Below, in pieces: positions 60,801-64,000 of a stretch of 64,000 nt of DNA. The notes beneath the pieces are model-generated. The model ran no database searches, was not told the origin of the DNA, and saw only the letters and a list, made by a program, of their open reading frames with translations. Origin of the DNA: Prorocentrum cordatum (lineage: Eukaryota > Sar > Dinophyceae > Prorocentrales > Prorocentraceae). Both the position numbers and the translations under genes were made by a program. The stretch is taken from the NCBI GenBank assembly GCA_963575745.1, contig CAUYUJ010014340.1, positions 167,501 to 231,500 of the forward strand, written 5' to 3'. Within the stretch, counting starts at the first letter, position 1; each line of letters begins with the position of its first letter.

Positions 60801-63800
60801 AACCACTTCTGCGCCGAAGAGCTGTAGTACCAGCAGGCGCTTCCGTCAGGGAATGGATTCTCTGAACCGTCTTCCGCCGCCCACTCTTCATTTAGCTCGG
60901 TGCGGTCAGTGCCGGCGGCGGACCCGGCAGCAGAGGCAACGTCTATCCACTCGTCCGCAGATCCAGCGGCTGGTGCTGCTTCTGCGGGTGACCCCGCTTC
61001 CTTGCTGGGTGACCCCGCTTCCTTACTGGATTCTGCGGGTGACCCCGCTTCCTTACTGGATTCTGCGGGTGACCCCGCTTCCTTATGGAATCGGCGGTTC
61101 CATTCCTTGAGGCGGTGGTCATTGGGAAGCTTTGCCCAATTTTCCCTGACGGTGTTGGCCACCTCTTCGGTCATAGGGACGCGATCGGCCTCTGTGATGC
61201 GCTTTCCTCCTCCAGGAACCTCTTTGTTCGGATCATGGACGTTACCCGCGTCGTCTCCATGAGACCAATTCCACGGGGTCTCTCCATGGTGAGGGCTCCT
61301 GGAGGGGCGGTCCATCGGACACCTGCGCATGTGGCCTTTGAAGGGCTCACACTGACATACTTGTTTTCTGTATGTTTTGCGGTCAGTGATGATCTCCTGC
61401 TTCTTCGCCCTTTTGTCCCAGGCCTCTGGCGTCTTGGTCTTGCCACCCTTGGTACGGATTATCGCGCCAGTTTCGTCCCTTTTGGTGCAGTATTCCTTAG
61501 AATACCAATGCCGAAGAGTATCCATAGAGTAACCGGGGTACCATCTGACGTACCAATCCGGCACCTGCTGAGCAGATACTCCAACGGAGTGCTCAGTACT
61601 GTATGGATAGCCCGCTTCATCATGCGTAGGGCGTCTAGGAGCTGAGCGGCTCCTTCCGCGGGCTGGCCCCGCTGACGCACTACCACGTGTCATTGGCCTT
61701 TGATCGTCATGCTCTGAGTCTCGGGGAGGCGACGGTCGCCTGTCCCTCTTGGCGTAACGCATGTCCTCCGAGTCCTCTGAGCTGTCCTGGACCATGAACA
61801 CGTTTTGATAAGGGCTTCTGAAGTATCCGATGTCATTTAACTGCTCCATCGAGAGGTCGTTAATGTTCATTTGATCACAACCTTGCATGAATACGTCCAT
61901 AGACCAAGCGGGTGGCCCCGCTGTTGTGTCTGGCATCTCTTCAGCGGGTGACCCCGCTAGAGCTTGGAGTGCTGTAAGCATCTGTGATGCTGACATGTTC
62001 GAATCCAAGTATGGACGTAGACGGGCAACTCCTGGGTGTGACAGCAGTTCGTTCATCGTCATCTGCTGCTGTGCTGGCGCACTCAAGAGTCGAATTGCTT
62101 CTGAAACCTGTCCTTGGAGCATGTCGTTATAATCTTCTTCGGATTCTTCGGAATCGGAATACGCGGGATGGCCCCGCATTTCGTCATCGGCGTCTCCCAT
62201 CTCCGAACCAGCCCACGACGGATTTGGCAGCAACGGCATGCCAATCACTTGTGGGGCCAGCACGGCTGTGAGTTCTTCCTCTGTTGCCGGGACGGTCTCG
62301 GCTTCGGAGACCTCGTCACCGGCGGGTGGCCCCGCTGGAAGACCGAACCAAGCATTGTACGCGATCTCATCGACCTCGTCCCAGCCGTGGAACTCGTCGA
62401 AGAGGGTCACTGCGTAGTCTTCCAGGGCCACAGTTGCTTCAGCATAGCGGGCCATCACGTAATACGTGGAGGAGCCCGCAGCGGGAGCCGCTTCTGGATT
62501 GACGTAAAACTCGTAGTCAATGTAATCTATGTCATCCATAAAAGAATTTTGAGCCAAGTGTACGGATCCCTTTCCTTTCCCCTTCGGGCATTGATCGCGC
62601 AAATGCTCTGTGCTACCGCATGTATGACACTTCATAGTATTACCAGAAGCGTCCCTAGGGTTGCCCCTCCGCCCCTTTCCCTTACCGGAGGTCCGCCTGT
62701 GACCCCGACCTTTGCCTCCGATAAGAACTTCTTCAAAAGCCATATCAGTTAAGGACGTGAGGAAAGCAGTAATACCCCTACCATGCATACGGCGTCTGCG
62801 ACCCCCTTTACCACGACCCTTTCCAAATTGTTTGAAATGTCGGCGTACTGCACGTCTCACCTTTCTGACTGGTTTCTTCATAAAGCGCCTCCAACGGCGT
62901 TTTGATTTGCGATAAGCCATAAAGGCGGCTTCCGCCCTTTGCTGTTCAGAAAGGTGAGTGTCATCCGCTGGATAGTCATTACCAGCAGAGACTATTCCAT
63001 TGTGCTCATCGTCAGATGAGGTATCTGTGTCAGTGCCAGATTCAAACGGTGAGGGTGGCTGAGACCATTGAGCGGATGACTCCGCTTGGCCCCAGAGGGT
63101 TGTGCCCGAGGGCGGGCTTGCAGTGTAGGCGGCGCCTGGCGAGTAGTTCGACCAGGCGTTCGCCTCAGCTGCCTCTGCCGATGCCTGGCCGGTCTGCCCT
63201 AGAAGGGCAGTGGCCTCGTTGGGCATATCGGCTGGGTCAGCCCAGGGATTTGGCTCGCCAGGACCAGCGGGTGACCCCGCAGTCGTGGCGTAGACACCTG
63301 CATGTGAGTGGTGCCCTGTGAAGATACCCGCTATGTTACCAGGAGAGCGCTCGGCAACATGTCCGTAGTTCCTCATCCTGGTCAACAGCCTGTCATAGTC
63401 TGCTTGTGTTCGGGGCATCTGATGATTGAAGGGCTCAAGCAGGTGTTGGGCTCGTGACGCGCCAACGCCTAACGCTCTGAAGAGAATCAGCGTTAGGATC
63501 TGAAAGTTGGGGATGACAAAGCCAACAGAGTTAGCCTCGTCACGGGCCATCTCGAATCGAGCTAATACTGAGTCGATTCGCTCGCCCCTTTCGACGCGGA
63601 AGTCGATAAGGGCCGTGCCAGAGTTGAGCTGGCGCTCATCTTCCAGATTTTCAAATTTGGTGCTCAGTAAGTACAGTATGTAGGTTACTGCATCCGTTGG
63701 CTGTCCATTGACAGTTACACCATAATTGATGATCTGGGAGGGGACCTGCATGGCGATACGACGAGCCAGACCTTGAAGGCCTCGTTGTAGTGCTGCAGCT

Positions 63801-64000
63801 TGTTGTGGTGGTGTCATATTGCCGCTCGTTACGTTTAACCATGCATGTACTTCGCGAACGTATTCGCGGAAAGGCGTAGTACCGGCAGGGTCCCATGAAG
63901 GGCCAGTAGTACGCGTGTCGTCCATCCCCTGCCGCATGTATCCCACAGCACATCCCATTATCACCCATAGAATGCCGAAGATAGTTATCTTGATCCAATG
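57806..64000 (-). CDS. Large element: Gag-type polyprotein with Tpt1-like domain
   Basis: The frame is open to the window edge. Counting from the GTG at 63964 it has 2052 codons, though MDDTRTTG (about residue 14) or an upstream codon may be the start. Residues ~20-230 resemble copia Gag (FREYVREVHAWLNV, FRVERGERIDSVLARFEMA, LLTRMRNYGH). A basic Gly/Arg region holds a CCHC knuckle at 446-459. Then come acidic and Cys-containing segments, a long Ala/Pro/Glu linker full of hairpin-encoded AGSPA, and a Tpt1/KptA-like domain at ~1445-1705. A Gln/Pro-rich tail ends at TAG. No stop or frameshift interrupts 6.1 kb, implying recent activity or constraint. Confidence 0.85.
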   Translation of the reverse strand, partial: HWIKITIFGILWVIMGCAVGYMRQGMDDTRTTGPSWDPAGTTPFREYVREVHAWLNVTSGNMTPPQQAAALQRGLQGLARRIAMQVPSQIINYGVTVNGQPTDAVTYILYLLSTKFENLEDERQLNSGTALIDFRVERGERIDSVLARFEMARDEANSVGFVIPNFQILTLILFRALGVGASRAQHLLEPFNHQMPRTQADYDRLLTRMRNYGHVAERSPGNIAGIFTGHHSHAGVYATTAGSPAGPGEPNPWADPADMPNEATALLGQTGQASAEAAEANAWSNYSPGAAYTASPPSGTTLWGQAESSAQWSQPPSPFESGTDTDTSSDDEHNGIVSAGNDYPADDTHLSEQQRAEAAFMAYRKSKRRWRRFMKKPVRKVRRAVRRHFKQFGKGRGKGGRRRRMHGRGITAFLTSLTDMAFEEVLIGGKGRGHRRTSGKGKGRRGNPRDASGNTMKCHTCGSTEHLRDQCPKGKGKGSVHLAQNSFMDDIDYIDYEFYVNPEAAPAAGSSTYYVMARYAEATVALEDYAVTLFDEFHGWDEVDEIAYNAWFGLPAGPPAGDEVSEAETVPATEEELTAVLAPQVIGMPLLPNPSWAGSEMGDADDEMRGHPAYSDSEESEEDYNDMLQGQVSEAIRLLSAPAQQQMTMNELLSHPGVARLRPYLDSNMSASQMLTALQALAGSPAEEMPDTTAGPPAWSMDVFMQGCDQMNINDLSMEQLNDIGYFRSPYQNVFMVQDSSEDSEDMRYAKRDRRPSPPRDSEHDDQRPMTRGSASAGPARGRSRSAPRRPTHDEAGYPYSTEHSVGVSAQQVPDWYVRWYPGYSMDTLRHWYSKEYCTKRDETGAIIRTKGGKTKTPEAWDKRAKKQEIITDRKTYRKQVCQCEPFKGHMRRCPMDRPSRSPHHGETPWNWSHGDDAGNVHDPNKEVPGGGKRITEADRVPMTEEVANTVRENWAKLPNDHRLKEWNRRFHKEAGSPAESSKEAGSPAESSKEAGSPSKEAGSPAEAAPAAGSADEWIDVASAAGSAAGTDRTELNEEWAAEDGSENPFPDGSACWYYSSSAQKWFCTRVLYRHENGKYKLAIKGTADIDQMRQVIHDHGQPEGPPRDPPGPRPGKSSRPPPRPKADSSSSPTPAKRHPSKSPEGTQGRAKVRGIAKTDDPEPADPPGLSVTERKKAFAGPSTPMPPVAQGDVKDEARDKPKAAFRGDWTPTLHQPRLAPRPGSARMKAQPKPEAGMRSVRAEAAAKAKEDKGSAGPPAKAAPAVAAGTPAEGTLSREERFRVLKEFGDQQKLTDDAAADKGHPNPGAESSAGAASSAAGSGGPPVKAAPAALAGPPAKAPPAALAGPPAQGQPIMSVLRNIPLGAIEYWQGIVGKGPKRTINPRVTPDDTDRYEVINCPVRRNFKCHNDWEREQQTVGNMLRDRPPLRAAQHKEALLKVMTQNGMDPTLPSKEQMTKVSMWFSTALRHSPYYKDKHNRYFEKVSTFDPYDGWVVVDDLLTNWTENDQYKYYREMHEVLIKGRPHASFVYWVLLNCCEMIDHHGMQKGRLQMKCVDDSMLLPPRFRPTARRPQYFIRATNGHSSPGIHCPESLYKPITTWMKEPDDPVYFIHGTQWEYVKDILANGLSCLAQDNPKRKGGRQFVHGCPYLPGDPRIQSGIRPDSEVLIFCSINKMLSSGFSLWRSANDIVMTRGHDGRIPPDHILQIVSIAKYRVGEAWSNPLFYDKSRRRGQPADRIRTDDYLPLKMCDRTVAVMEDHAMYLKGWAKTDGRPFNLVMTEQDVAPRPYDTQTVLMMNAQEDEVMPEAGPPAGAGTPAVGTSDGSWQQVVTPVATVASPWRPDQQSWVHALNSHLTSADVSGLTDQLYRADPWAVHAGIQDAQQRNLRPPAGPPGVLGPQPQRPPQQAGVARFAPMGGSDGGSPFRTPPSETSENSLWQRLQAIRGNPALAAALQATTPFGTPRGSEGGVAAGSPAERTPAESSAHAGPPADGQQGSDYERRAANLRAQATFLQQQADRVPSLLRNRNIDVTNHGDFRPLWSWTSEMLQMLIPRIHIDRCLFQE
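58850..59635 (-). other. Tpt1/KptA-like RNA 2'-phosphotransferase domain
   Basis: TALRHSPY (Arg1457, His1458), then DPYDGWVVVDDLL, KGRLQMK, QYFIRATNGHS (Arg1566), VYFIHGTQWEYVKDILANGL, VHGCPY, SEVLIFCSINKML, SLWRSANDIVMT (Arg1673) and IPPDHI. These follow Tpt1 family motifs in order, including the Arg-His-Arg-Arg tetrad essential in yeast Tpt1. Spacings between tetrad positions (108 and 107) are longer than in stand-alone enzymes, so the domain has insertions. Tpt1 removes an internal 2'-phosphate from RNA using NAD+; some homologues ADP-ribosylate RNA or DNA ends. Confidence 0.85.
62588..62629 (-). other. Gag CCHC zinc knuckle
   Basis: CHTCGSTEHLRDQC: Cys-x2-Cys-x4-His-x4-Cys at residues 446-459, in a Lys/Gly/Arg-rich context (GKGRRGNPRD before, PKGKGKGS after). 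Such knuckles bind element RNA during packaging. Confidence 0.95.

Larger units (their letters stand above)
48658..63280 (-). repeat. Dispersed 14-15-nt GC hairpins (about 40 copies)
   Basis: On the plus strand the form is GCGGN-TNNC-N'CCGC. Examples are GCGGGTGACCCCGC (50678, 55402, 56725, 58074), GCGGGTGGCCCCGC (55669, 56761, 57358, 58029, 59949), GCGGGTTTCCCCGC (48710, 51334), GCGGATGACTCCGC (58047, 60063), GCGGATGGCTCCGC (55288, 56908), GCGGCTGGCGCCGC (52758, 52794) and GCGAGTTTCCTCGC (48677). The fifth stem pair appears as G-C, A-T and C-G and the fourth as G-C or A-T, so the stem is kept while sequence changes. All copies share orientation. Loops are four nt, occasionally five (55338, 58795, 62163). 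None was found elsewhere in the window. Confidence 0.9.
48658..64000 (-). mobile_element. Giant copia-type LTR retroelement with accessory domains
   Basis: Minus-strand coding from the right window edge to 48671: Gag with CCHC knuckle, Tpt1-like domain, RING-H2 and retropepsin, methyltransferase-like region, integrase, RT and RNase H. Integrase before RT places it in Ty1/copia. About 15.3 kb is visible, roughly three times the usual copia length; its 5' end is beyond the window. The first 6.1 kb is one intact frame. The rest changes frame near 57.84, 53.63, 52.05, 50.47 and 50.07 kb and has an in-frame TGA at 55271-55269. About 40 short GC hairpins are scattered through it. Confidence 0.9.

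Overview
The window is nuclear DNA of a dinoflagellate. The decisive sign is a perfect 22-nt dinoflagellate spliced-leader (DinoSL) sequence on the minus strand at 21441-21420. It is followed by a LINE-type ORF and not by an SL-RNA donor site. High GC, huge amounts of simple and complex tandem repeat, several retroelement classes and almost no host gene also fit. The pervasive CCAAGA-type repeats suggest a Prorocentrum-like genome, but that is only an impression.

Layout. 1-3.4 kb: a ~1.06 kb inverted-repeat element and CCAAGA repeat blocks. 3.5-10.6 kb: a decayed 5.8 kb Ty1/copia-type LTR element (minus strand, LTRs near 10.1-10.3 and 4.46-4.67 kb), bounded on both sides by the same composite satellite. 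10.7-11.6 kb: RNase H/tyrosine-recombinase remnant of a DIRS-like element. 11.8-18.9 kb: GAC-rich repeats, CCAAGA blocks and a ~150-bp tandem array. 18.914-19.013 kb: a 100-N assembly gap. 19.0-21.4 kb (minus): SL-tagged LINE-type element with ORF1 and an endonuclease ORF. 22.1-23.4 kb (plus): decayed 3' end of another LINE with RNase H. 23.5-24.2 kb (minus): an unidentified ORF. 24.5-29.4 kb: fold-back/MITE-like elements, a ~135-bp satellite, long (TAC)n tracts. 29.4-33.7 kb: GC-rich unique sequence with a possible signal-peptide exon, then a long (TCC)n tract. 33.8-40.9 kb: a ~77-bp array with an internal inversion and a second copy of the ~150-bp array cassette. 41.5-48.2 kb: a ~90-bp array, CCAAGA blocks, microsatellites and some unique sequence. 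48.66-64.0 kb (minus, running off the right edge): a very large copia-type retroelement.

The large retroelement is the main result. Read 5' to 3' on the minus strand it has: a 2052-codon Gag-type ORF with a CCHC knuckle and, near its C-terminus, a domain matching Tpt1/KptA NAD+-dependent RNA 2'-phosphotransferase with the Arg-His-Arg-Arg tetrad present; a RING-H2 finger and retropepsin-like ORF; an in-frame UGA-C stop; a Rossmann methyltransferase-like region; integrase (D, D, E all present); reverse transcriptase (HVDD) and RNase H. Four single-base-type frame changes interrupt pol. About 40 copies of a 14-15 nt hairpin (GCGGN-NNNN-N'CCGC) are scattered through the element, with compensatory stem changes and in more than one reading frame. 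This indicates that the nucleic-acid hairpin, and not the encoded peptide, is the repeated unit.

No tRNA, rRNA or CRISPR features were recognised, and no intact conventional host gene is visible.
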